Of a DNA stretch of 64,000 nucleotides, positions 34,783-43,421 are shown piece after piece (position 1 is the first letter of the stretch; each line of letters opens with the position of its first letter). Position numbers and translations under genes: made by a program. The DNA is taken from the NCBI GenBank assembly GCA_029226935.1, contig JAQXYZ010000037.1, forward strand, positions 24,105-88,104, in the 5' to 3' direction. Origin of the DNA: Bacillota bacterium (lineage in GTDB: Bacteria > Bacillota > Clostridia > Lachnospirales > Lachnospiraceae). The notes beneath the pieces were generated by a model. It did not search any database, was not told the origin of the DNA, and saw nothing but the letters and a program-made list of their open reading frames with translations.

Positions 34783-36087
34783 CTATCCGACAACCTGGTC
34801 GCGCCCATTGCTTTTTCCATAATAAAGGTTCATATCCGCAGCCTTAATGATATCTTCCAGTCTGTTTTCGCTGCCCTCCACAATACCAAAGGTCATCGTC
34901 ACATGAAACGGGGGTAAATCGTTATAAGCCACGTCATTATTACGGATATCATCCAGGAGTTCCTTCATAAACTTCCGTGCGTCCTCTAATTTTTTCCCCT
35001 GATAAACAATCAGGAATTCTTCGCCTCCCCATCTTGCCACAAATCCTTTTCCCAACATGTGTGCTTTCATTCGGGCTGCCATTTCTGCAAGAACCACATC
35101 CCCGCATTCATGTCCATATATATCATTAACATTCTTAAAATGATCAATATCTCCAAGCGCCAAACAAAAAGGAACGCCTTTTAAATATAAATCATTCTGT
35201 ACCTCCCGAAGCATTTTTTCTCCGCTGCGGCGGTTATGTATCTTCGTCAGAATATCCTGTTCCACTAATTCCTGAAGCGCTCTTTCCATCCTCACGGCGT
35301 ATTTGCCCATCTCACCCAGTTCATCGTTTCTTTTGAGCACAGACATTTCAAGTTCCGCATGGAAATTTCCGCCCGCAACCTTTTCAAGAAACATTTCAAT
35401 TTTACGGATTGCATTTACCAGATGTCTGGAATACCATGTTGTAAGTATTGTTCCAAACATCATGGCAATCGCCGCAATGATAATAATCGGAGTAATCGCC
35501 TTTCTGATAAGCCCCTCTACCGTTGCAGAAGGTTTTCCGACAAAGATCATACCAATACATGTGCCATCTGAATTAACCAAGGGTGCATAATAGGCAAAAA
35601 ACTTTTTTCCCTCAATATCAACACTGGAATAAAAAGCCTTCTCCCCTTTTTTCAGAACATCCGCAGTTACAACCGCACTTGCTTTTGTCCCAATGACCCG
35701 CTCTCCCTGATTATCCCTGATGGTCGTCAAAACTCTTGTATCCTGATAGAAAACGGAAATATCTGACCCCGTCTTTTCTTTGATATTATCAATAATTGAG
35801 AAGTCACCGTTAAGGAGCGATTCCCCTTTTAGCATATAAAGACCGTCCTCCCGCATCTCAACATGATAATCGCCTTCATAGGTGGTATCATAAATGGTAA
35901 GAATTGCATTGCATAAGTCCTCAAGTCCTTTTTCCACTTCCTGATGCATGGACGTTCTAAAGCTTTTTACACTAAATATCGTAATAATCACAGACAAAAG
36001 GATAATAGGAATAACTGTTATTGCAAATAATGACAAGTAAAGGCTATGAATATCTATTTTTTTCTTCATTGGCTTCTCCAATTCCAT
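34783..36087 (-). CDS. Membrane diguanylate cyclase with extracytoplasmic sensor domain
   Basis: Makes cyclic di-GMP from GTP. Of 434 residues, a membrane helix (about 16-38) is followed by a Cache-like extracytoplasmic sensor (about 40-195), a second helix (about 197-217), a HAMP-like linker and the GGDEF domain with the active form GGEEF (in FVARWGGEEFL). The RxxD inhibitory site is replaced by LGKG, so product feedback through that site is not expected. It is last in the sugar/adaptor operon, 9 bases after the solute-binding lipoprotein, so the signal may be linked to that transporter. Confidence 0.93.
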   Translation of the reverse strand: MELEKPMKKKIDIHSLYLSLFAITVIPIILLSVIITIFSVKSFRTSMHQEVEKGLEDLCNAILTIYDTTYEGDYHVEMREDGLYMLKGESLLNGDFSIIDNIKEKTGSDISVFYQDTRVLTTIRDNQGERVIGTKASAVVTADVLKKGEKAFYSSVDIEGKKFFAYYAPLVNSDGTCIGMIFVGKPSATVEGLIRKAITPIIIIAAIAMMFGTILTTWYSRHLVNAIRKIEMFLEKVAGGNFHAELEMSVLKRNDELGEMGKYAVRMERALQELVEQDILTKIHNRRSGEKMLREVQNDLYLKGVPFCLALGDIDHFKNVNDIYGHECGDVVLAEMAARMKAHMLGKGFVARWGGEEFLIVYQGKKLEDARKFMKELLDDIRNNDVAYNDLPPFHVTMTFGIVEGSENRLEDIIKAADMNLYYGKSNGRDQVVG

Positions 36088-36096
36088 CCATTACAA

Positions 36097-38406
36097 CTAA
36101 CGATTCTCATTTACATAAATCTGTGCTCTGCTCTGAATAATGTTTGCCACATCTTTGGCATTTTTCTGTCCTGCAAAATAGGGAGCCGTTTCCTCCTGAA
36201 TAATATTCAGCAGTTCTTCATCATTTTTAGACACCTGTGTAAAGCTGTAAAGCTGTTTTTTCAGTTCTTCCACTTCCTCCTCAGTCATAGGCGGAATGGT
36301 AATCTCAACACCACTCATATAATAGGTGTCATCAAACTCCACCTTCTGATTGTTTTCATCCAGATAATAAGGCTTCTGTGTCGCCTCCTGTGCAAGCTCC
36401 TCCAGACGCTTGATACTGATAGGAAAACTATAAGTCACATTTTCAGTCTGATATTCATCTGTCAGGAATGTGCGTAGGAATTCCCACGCCCCCTCCTTGC
36501 AGCCTGATTTTGCAGACATTGCAAACTGTAAATCCGGCACGATAACCGAGCCGTCCTCATTCGCGGAGGGAAAACCTATCAAGGTAATTTTTTCTCCAAA
36601 GGTTCCCTTTTCTATATTGTTATAATCTCTGAAAGAACCAAGCGATGCCATGTACGTAAGCACCTTGTCTTCACGCCACATAGAATCATAATTCATCCAA
36701 TATTCATCTGTAAATGTAGAAGCATCTACCTCTTCAGGAAACATCTTTAAAAAATCCATCATCTTCTCAAAACTATCGGAATTGAAATTACAGGTTCCCT
36801 TCTCCCAGTCAATAAATTGATTTCCTGCCATAGACATGCAGTTTCTCATCATTTCTTCCCGGTTTACATTTGCAATAAATTGTATTCCATCCGGCTTCGA
36901 TCCCATAACATCCATCGCTTCCTGAATAGTCCATCCACGCTCGCTTCCCACATCAGCCGTTTTGGCCGCCAGTGACTGAATGGTATAAGATGGAACCAAT
37001 GTATACAGCTTATCATCTACAGAAAATGCTTCAATGATATTCGGCATAAACTGATCCAGCTTGAATTCTTCATCCTTCTCAATATAAGGCTTCAAATCTT
37101 CAAACAAACCTTTATTGACATAGCTGTCTATCGGCAGAGAACCATCCACCAAAAGCAGATCGGGAACCTTACCGGACACTATATCTGTGTTAAGACGATT
37201 GTATGCCGCCTTATAATCGCTTTCTGAACCATACAGAGAATTATAATCTACAATGGAGATACGATAGTCTTCATTTGCCTTATTAAACTCAATGACCTGC
37301 TGGCGCACACGCCAGTCTGTATATACCATTGCCAGTGTAATCTGCTTCTTATCTTTAATTTCTTCAGGTTCTACCTTGGTAAACTTAGCAGGTACATTTA
37401 AACCGGTATTTTCATCCGCATGCAGCGCCCAAAATTCTTTGTCATTAATTTCAATCAGGCTGAACAAACTGTAAGATTCAAAGTCTGAATCCACAAAACT
37501 CATAAGCAGTGTTTTGTCCTCATCGCCGAAGTTATAGCCGTAAACCCCCTGCATGTTTACCAGATATAAATCATACCTTATTCCCGGATAGAATGAATAC
37601 TCATAAGTCAGTCCCGGTATCTCATAAATTTCCTCTACCGAACCCTTTTCAATATCCACACGTCCAACCTTCATGTTATCATCCTTATGGATTATTGATA
37701 CAACAGTTCCATTTTCCAATAAGGTAAAACTCATATACTCCAAACTATTTTTGCTGTCTTCTGATTGAATCATTTTCAGAAAGTTTCCGTCAAAATCAAA
37801 TTTGGCAATACGATCCATAATGCAAGCATAAATCCCCTGCTCCGGAATGATAAGAAGATCAGAAACATAGCAGTACCCATTTTCTTCGTACACCTTCTGA
37901 ATCTCAGGAATATCATTCAGATTGACAGAAAAAACAGTTTCTCCCTTAAGATTCATTTTTATCAGAAAATATTCATCATAGCTTATGGCTTCTTCTGTAT
38001 CGCCATATTCTTCTGTCCCTTCAGCTTCTGAACGATAGCGGTTTACGATGCAGTACACATCTCCACTATTATCCATTTCAATAACATTAACGCTGACGTC
38101 TTCTTCCAGTGGAATTTCGTAGGTACTGCCAAGAGTTCCGTCTTCCTTCAGTTCAAAAAAGCTTAAGACCGATTGCTGACTGTCCTCCATCCATGTATAC
38201 CCATAAGCATACATCTTATTTCCCGCCCTGACGATCTCAGAGATATTCATTCCTTCCGGAAGGACTTTTAAATTTTCCATTCGATATACATAATCTTTAG
38301 AAGCAATGGTACCTCCATCAGTGTTTTCTGTCTTTTTTCCACAGCCAAAAATACCTGCTGCAAGTATGACAATAATAAATGATAAAATAATTTTTGCTTT
38401 CTTCAT
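36097..38406 (-). CDS. Large lipoprotein: propeller-like N-terminal part fused to an extracellular solute-binding domain
   Basis: 769 residues. A lipoprotein signal ends at Cys22 (LAAGIFGC). Residues about 40-350 show regularly spaced beta-strand blocks with turns such as NSGDVYCIVNRY and FDFDGNFLK, resembling a beta-propeller sensor. From about 355 to the end it looks like a family-1 sugar-binding protein (TLAMVYTDWRV, DLLLVDGS, AWEFLRTFL). The usual binding protein has about 430 residues, so this is a fusion. The start overlaps the MacB-like gene by 4 bases. It probably serves the two permeases of the same operon. The propeller call is by eye only. Confidence 0.75.
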   Translation of the reverse strand: MKKAKIILSFIIVILAAGIFGCGKKTENTDGGTIASKDYVYRMENLKVLPEGMNISEIVRAGNKMYAYGYTWMEDSQQSVLSFFELKEDGTLGSTYEIPLEEDVSVNVIEMDNSGDVYCIVNRYRSEAEGTEEYGDTEEAISYDEYFLIKMNLKGETVFSVNLNDIPEIQKVYEENGYCYVSDLLIIPEQGIYACIMDRIAKFDFDGNFLKMIQSEDSKNSLEYMSFTLLENGTVVSIIHKDDNMKVGRVDIEKGSVEEIYEIPGLTYEYSFYPGIRYDLYLVNMQGVYGYNFGDEDKTLLMSFVDSDFESYSLFSLIEINDKEFWALHADENTGLNVPAKFTKVEPEEIKDKKQITLAMVYTDWRVRQQVIEFNKANEDYRISIVDYNSLYGSESDYKAAYNRLNTDIVSGKVPDLLLVDGSLPIDSYVNKGLFEDLKPYIEKDEEFKLDQFMPNIIEAFSVDDKLYTLVPSYTIQSLAAKTADVGSERGWTIQEAMDVMGSKPDGIQFIANVNREEMMRNCMSMAGNQFIDWEKGTCNFNSDSFEKMMDFLKMFPEEVDASTFTDEYWMNYDSMWREDKVLTYMASLGSFRDYNNIEKGTFGEKITLIGFPSANEDGSVIVPDLQFAMSAKSGCKEGAWEFLRTFLTDEYQTENVTYSFPISIKRLEELAQEATQKPYYLDENNQKVEFDDTYYMSGVEITIPPMTEEEVEELKKQLYSFTQVSKNDEELLNIIQEETAPYFAGQKNAKDVANIIQSRAQIYVNENR

Positions 38407-39419
38407 AGTTCCTCCTGATCACACTGACTTTTATTCTTTTTTCTCCATTTTCTTGCAATAAATATAATCATAATTACGGTAGGAATCAGCAAAAGCAATC
38501 CCCGCAATAACAGTACTAACGCAAACACGTCCTCCCATCCCCTTGCAATGTTTTCCCAATAAGGAAATCTTACTGAAGTATTCTGCATGGATCTGGTTCC
38601 AAAATCAAGCATAACAGGAATCAGGGATTCCGGCAAGTAACGGGAGGAATTTTCTACCACGATCATATTTTTTTCGTCTACTCCCATTTTTTCCTTTACA
38701 AAATTGTAGACAAAGCGTTTTACCGGATCAGGCGCCACCACCTCATAGGAACTGATACCATCTGTTTTTCCATAACCGGAAAGCGTTTCATGGGACACAT
38801 AAACAATCGTCTTATCAAGTCCTGCACTTCTGGCAAGTCTTCCTTCCGGCCTTCTTACCACCCCTGCTACATAATGTGGAACCCCTCCAATCATCACGGT
38901 CATTCCATCAATATCATTGGAGCCAAACAACTGCCATGCTGCATCCTCATCCAGAATAATGCTATCCTTCATCAACTCATTTCCCGAAAAATATCTCCCC
39001 GAGATAAGCTGTAATGGATGAAACTGAAAAAAATCCCCTCCAATTCCTACCGCACTTGCTTCCTCAAGCTTTCCCTTATCGCTGGTAACTGTAATGTTCC
39101 CCAAAGAACTATATGCATCGATGAACAGTCTTTTGTCATTTTCTTTATCGCTCTCCTCCTGTGGAAGAACTTCTGTCAGGCTCTGTTCCAGCTTTTTTTC
39201 AAAACTTTTAATCATAAATTCATCTATTTCAACATTTTCGGCAAAGAAACAGCTTACCTGAGCACTATCCCCTTCTGCATCCCATCGGAGAGCCATCTGT
39301 TGATCGCTCAATTTGTCTATCTGAAGCTTTGACCAAATTGTCAGTATGCCAAAAAGGATAAGAGAAAAAATTACAGTCAGTTCTTTTATTCTATTCACTA
39401 CTCTCCTGCTCCATTCCAT
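38403..39419 (-). CDS. MacB periplasmic-core-like membrane protein without ATPase or full permease
   Basis: 338 residues with one membrane helix near the start (about 14-29) and one near the end (about 304-324). The extracytoplasmic part between them resembles the MacB_PCD domain of FtsX/MacB permeases (GIGGDFFQFHPLQLISGRYF, ILDEDAAWQLFGS, VRRPEGR). A normal MacB permease has four helices and pairs with an ATP-binding protein; two helices and the ATPase are absent here. It lies between the adaptor gene (24-base gap) and the lipoprotein (4-base overlap). Function unknown; a scaffold for the adaptor is only a guess. Confidence 0.7.
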   Translation of the reverse strand: MEWSRRVVNRIKELTVIFSLILFGILTIWSKLQIDKLSDQQMALRWDAEGDSAQVSCFFAENVEIDEFMIKSFEKKLEQSLTEVLPQEESDKENDKRLFIDAYSSLGNITVTSDKGKLEEASAVGIGGDFFQFHPLQLISGRYFSGNELMKDSIILDEDAAWQLFGSNDIDGMTVMIGGVPHYVAGVVRRPEGRLARSAGLDKTIVYVSHETLSGYGKTDGISSYEVVAPDPVKRFVYNFVKEKMGVDEKNMIVVENSSRYLPESLIPVMLDFGTRSMQNTSVRFPYWENIARGWEDVFALVLLLRGLLLLIPTVIMIIFIARKWRKKNKSQCDQEEL

Positions 39420-39443
39420 CCCTTTTCTTATTATCCGGCTGTC

Positions 39444-41426
39444 CTATACTTCGCTCAGCCTTACCTGCTTACCTGCTTCCACCGGTTTTGTAGAAGTTGT
39501 AATCACATATTCATATCCATAAAGGGGTGCTGAAATCGCCGTATTATTGTCATCAGAAGCAAGCACCTCAACATCCACACGGGTTGCTTTGTAACGATTC
39601 CCCAAAGGACTGCTCTTAGATTCAACAATCAGAATAAACTTACCGTTATTATCTTCCCGCACGGCGCTGTTTGGCACTATCAGCTCATATTCTGCGCTTT
39701 TTTGCCCCACGGAAATATTCAGTGCCTGTCCTTCCTGAATGCTGCTTCCTGATACCTCAAACACTAACAGCTTCTTTTGTCCCGGGTTATCCGGATCCGG
39801 TTTCATATTTTTTAGTATCACCTTCACATCTTCATAATACCATGCATTCTGAAGTTCTGCCGTATCTCCCACCTGTACCTTCTTTGCCTGTTCATTGGTT
39901 ACTGAAATGGACAATGTAAACCCTTTCCCTTCCACTTGAATTACCGCCGCAGCTTCCTCAGGTTTTGTAGTCTCTCCTGCCACATAGGCAAGACTGGTCA
40001 CAGTTCCGGCAACAGGAGCTGTAATTGCCGCCCCCATAGACTTTTCTTTTAACTTTGCAATTTCTTCTTTTTTCTCAGCAATATCCTGATTGGTCTTGGC
40101 AAGATCAAGCTCCGCATTAATATCTGCCGCCAGCTTGGTCTGCTCTGCCTTGACCAGTTCATAGACTGCCTGTGCATTCTTCAAGGCAGCATTGGCATTG
40201 GCAAGTTGGTTTTGGTATGCAGCAGCTGTCTGCTTATTGGTGTTGGTAATTTCTGCAATATTCTGATTTGCCTGATTTAATTTGTTCTGTGCATCCTGAA
40301 CGCTCTGGCTGGAAGAAACGGTAATTGCCCTAACCTCTGCAAGCTTGCTCTGAAGAACTGTCAGTTCGTTTTCCTTCTGTGCCAGTTTTTCCTCATTACT
40401 TGTAATCTGGGACACATTGCTTAAAGAATCGCTGTAATCACTGTAATCTGTATAAGCCGCCAGGAAATTCTGAAGCGCAATCTGCCTGTTGTTAGTCTGC
40501 ACCTCATTATCCCCCAATTTATTCCAATCCACATTTTTACTCCATGCATATGCATCCACCGCAGTGGCGAAGGATGTCCCCATTTCGTGGTTTAAAGCTG
40601 CCAGCTTTTCATTCAATGTCACCAGGGCTGCCGCTTTCTTTCCCTGTAAATCGGTGGTCGTACCTGAAGCAGTCCCTGTCCCGATTTCAATTGACCCATT
40701 TTCAATCAGTATCTGCAAGTCTGAGATTTGCTTCTTTACCTCGGTAATCTGTGAATTCAGTGCTCCAACCTTTTCGTTTTTCTGCCTTTCAAACTCCTTT
40801 TCTGCCTTTGCAAGATCTGTAGTCGCCTGATCTTTATTTTTTTCTTCCGAAATGGTACTTACCCCTGTCTCATTCGTATGGATGGTACTTTGCAGGGTAA
40901 TCGCGTCCACTGCCTTCTGGCATTCCTGAACCCTGTTTTCCGCAGCTTTAAGCCGATTCTGCATGTCTGTTACCATTGCCTGATAAGAAGCAAAGGAATC
41001 CGTATTTCCGCTCGCTACCTTATTGATAATCTCCGGTGAAACAGTTCCTCCAAACAGCCCCTTCATATAGGCAAGTTCCAAATCCTCCAGTTCATCCTCC
41101 GCCTTTTTCAGCTCATCACTTTCCGCATCCTCAAGGTAATAAAGCACCTGGTCTTTCTCTACCTGATCTCCCTGCTTCACAGCAACGCTTGCAATCACTC
41201 TGGATTCCTTTGCAATGACTTTATAGGGATCGGTTGCCTCCACATTGCCCGTTCCCCTTACCTTCGCTGTGATAGTTCCTCTCTGCACATATGAAGTTGC
41301 AACCTCAGGCAGCGAATAATTCATTATCGTATTAGAGAAGAAAGTAAGCAGCAGCATAACAGTCAAAAAAATGATAGCTGCATTTTTGACCCACTCTCTT
41401 CGCTTTGTTCCTTCAATTTCATTCAT
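39444..41426 (-). CDS. HlyD/MacA-type adaptor protein with very long coiled coil
   Basis: 660 residues. After one N-terminal helix (about 15-34) comes the first lipoyl half (about 45-95), a very long Lys/Glu/Gln/Ala-rich coiled coil (about 100-470), the second lipoyl half (ITAPVAGTVTSL, about 472-500), and barrel domains to the end. Adaptors of this type link a membrane transporter to other envelope parts; in Gram-positive cells they pair with MacB-like exporters. The hairpin is much longer than in most MacA-like proteins of about 400 residues. The MacB-like gene follows directly. Confidence 0.8.
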   Translation of the reverse strand: MNEIEGTKRREWVKNAAIIFLTVMLLLTFFSNTIMNYSLPEVATSYVQRGTITAKVRGTGNVEATDPYKVIAKESRVIASVAVKQGDQVEKDQVLYYLEDAESDELKKAEDELEDLELAYMKGLFGGTVSPEIINKVASGNTDSFASYQAMVTDMQNRLKAAENRVQECQKAVDAITLQSTIHTNETGVSTISEEKNKDQATTDLAKAEKEFERQKNEKVGALNSQITEVKKQISDLQILIENGSIEIGTGTASGTTTDLQGKKAAALVTLNEKLAALNHEMGTSFATAVDAYAWSKNVDWNKLGDNEVQTNNRQIALQNFLAAYTDYSDYSDSLSNVSQITSNEEKLAQKENELTVLQSKLAEVRAITVSSSQSVQDAQNKLNQANQNIAEITNTNKQTAAAYQNQLANANAALKNAQAVYELVKAEQTKLAADINAELDLAKTNQDIAEKKEEIAKLKEKSMGAAITAPVAGTVTSLAYVAGETTKPEEAAAVIQVEGKGFTLSISVTNEQAKKVQVGDTAELQNAWYYEDVKVILKNMKPDPDNPGQKKLLVFEVSGSSIQEGQALNISVGQKSAEYELIVPNSAVREDNNGKFILIVESKSSPLGNRYKATRVDVEVLASDDNNTAISAPLYGYEYVITTSTKPVEAGKQVRLSEV

Positions 41427-41458
41427 GATCTTACCCTCATCTCTCCTGTCTTTTAAAT

Positions 41459-42430
41459 CTATCCCTTAATACCACCCTGATAAGTAATCCCCTCTACCAG
41501 ATAATCCTCTCCGTAAAGAAATACCAAAATCGGTGGAACCATGTAAATGGTTGCAACTGCAAAAGCAAGACCAATTTCTCCTGCATTGATTTTAGAAAGA
41601 AATACCGACAAAGGATGCTTTTCCGGATCTGCCAACAAAATCAGAGGCTGTTCCACCATGTTCCAGTAATCTATAAAAATTAAAATTGCAATTGAACACA
41701 TTGCCCCCTTACAAAGCGGCAGACAGATTTTTCTGAAAATCTGCCATTCTCCTGCCCCGTCAATCTGGGCAGCTTCCATGAGAGAAGCCGGAATTTTTCT
41801 CATATATTTGGTCAGCATATAGACCGCAAAGGGAGAAAAAATACCGGGGAGCCAGATTGCCCAGTTGGTATCCAGTATATGAAGCCACTGTGCCACCAGA
41901 TAATTGGGAACCAAAGTAACCTGATAAGGCATCAGCATCAATATAATATATACAAAAAAAATCATTTCCTTTATTCTTCCCCTGTATCTGGTAAATCCAT
42001 AAGCCGCTCCCGCTGCCACTAACAGCTGAAATGCTACAATGGGCACAACCAGAATAACGGAATTCCAAAATTTCAACAGATATTCCGGGCTTTTAAATAA
42101 AACGGTAATATACTGGTCGAAAGATACCATATCCGGAATAAATTTTAAATTTACCTTTTCAGAGATAAAAACCTTGCCTCCGGTATCTGTAGTTGCAAAC
42201 ACCTTTCCATAATTTGCTGATATTTCTGATGCGGACATAAAGGAATTTGTAATGGTAAGTACAATCGGCATCAGAAATAATATCGCAAAACAGCCCGCAA
42301 CTGTAGTCAGGAGATATATCCTGATCAGTTCCTTGGCATGCTTTATTTTTTTTCTTTTTTCAGTTCTTCTCTTCCAGTGTTCCTGCACCTTATCACCGGA
42401 ACCTGAGTTTCTGTCAGTTTGTATTTTCAT
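41459..42430 (-). CDS. Carbohydrate ABC transporter permease (MalG type)
   Basis: 323 residues with about six membrane helices. The cytosolic loop that contacts the ATPase is canonical: EAAQIDGAGEWQIFRKICLP. The N-terminus (about 35 residues) is basic and cytosolic. It overlaps the MalF-type gene by 4 bases, so the two form a permease pair. No ATPase gene lies in the window; a shared MsmX-like ATPase elsewhere is the usual Firmicute solution. The adaptor gene follows 32 bases downstream. Confidence 0.9.
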   Translation of the reverse strand: MKIQTDRNSGSGDKVQEHWKRRTEKRKKIKHAKELIRIYLLTTVAGCFAILFLMPIVLTITNSFMSASEISANYGKVFATTDTGGKVFISEKVNLKFIPDMVSFDQYITVLFKSPEYLLKFWNSVILVVPIVAFQLLVAAGAAYGFTRYRGRIKEMIFFVYIILMLMPYQVTLVPNYLVAQWLHILDTNWAIWLPGIFSPFAVYMLTKYMRKIPASLMEAAQIDGAGEWQIFRKICLPLCKGAMCSIAILIFIDYWNMVEQPLILLADPEKHPLSVFLSKINAGEIGLAFAVATIYMVPPILVFLYGEDYLVEGITYQGGIKG

Positions 42431-43359
42431 CCTTCCACGTCCTTTCCGAAATAGTTCTCGGTCAAGAACAAGATTCCTATGATAATTACCATGACAGCCG
42501 CCATCATAATTGCCGCTGCCGACATCTTCTGATAATCCAGCCTTCCAAAAGTATTATTCATAAAATGCTGCAGCATGTACATGGTGTCATATGGGTAATC
42601 TCCCTTTAAAAGATAGATTTCCCGAAATACCTTAAAAGAATTAATCAGTGACATAATCGTAACAAATAAAATAGTGGAGGACATATATCTCAGTTTTATA
42701 TGCCAGAAAATCTGAAAAGGAGTTGCACTTTCCAGAACTGCAACCTCCAGAATATCCCTCGGCATACTGCTTAATGCCGCCATAAATAAAATCATATTGT
42801 ATCCTAAATTTTTCCATAAGAAAAGCACTACAAGAACCACCTGTGCATAGGAGGAATTCAACCAGTCAATCTTATCCATATGAAAAACAGAAAGCAATTC
42901 ATTCATCGTTCCGTTATAATGGAACAGTACCTGCCAGATCAGCACCACCGAGGCAATCGGCACCATCATGGGACTAAGAAAGAAGGTTCTGAACTGGCTC
43001 TTAAACCGGATTTTGCTTTCCAGTATCATGGCAAGCATCAGGGATAGAACCACTGCCAACGGGACTGCCGTCACTGAAAAAATCAGTGTATTTTTAGCTG
43101 CCTGCCGAAAAGCTGCATTTTTAAAAACCATTATGAAATTATCCAGAAATACAAATTGATGATTGATTGGGTTATCTACCAATGAATAGTAAATTACAAT
43201 CAAAAATGGTAACACGAAAAACAGCAGCACACCGATCAGGCTGGGAAGCAAATATATGGTAGATGCCAGTTTTCCCTTTTGATTTCTTCGGTTACTGCCT
43301 GTTTTTCTGCCTTCTTTGGCATATCTTATTTTGTTTTGCTTATTGATTTTCATTGACAT
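42427..43359 (-). CDS. Carbohydrate ABC transporter permease (MalF/UgpA type)
   Basis: 310 residues, basic cytosolic start then about six membrane helices. The EAA loop is degenerate: EVAVLESATPFQIFWHIKLR, with the usual Ala, Gly and Pro changed. The partner permease has the standard loop, so the pair is asymmetric. It follows the alpha-glycosidase gene after 62 bases and starts the transporter part of the operon. Confidence 0.88.
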   Translation of the reverse strand: MSMKINKQNKIRYAKEGRKTGSNRRNQKGKLASTIYLLPSLIGVLLFFVLPFLIVIYYSLVDNPINHQFVFLDNFIMVFKNAAFRQAAKNTLIFSVTAVPLAVVLSLMLAMILESKIRFKSQFRTFFLSPMMVPIASVVLIWQVLFHYNGTMNELLSVFHMDKIDWLNSSYAQVVLVVLFLWKNLGYNMILFMAALSSMPRDILEVAVLESATPFQIFWHIKLRYMSSTILFVTIMSLINSFKVFREIYLLKGDYPYDTMYMLQHFMNNTFGRLDYQKMSAAAIMMAAVMVIIIGILFLTENYFGKDVEG

Positions 43360-43421
43360 AAATCTGCGCCCTGTTTATGCATTAATTTAAAGAACAAGGA
43401 TGAAAGCAACTTTTCTCATTG

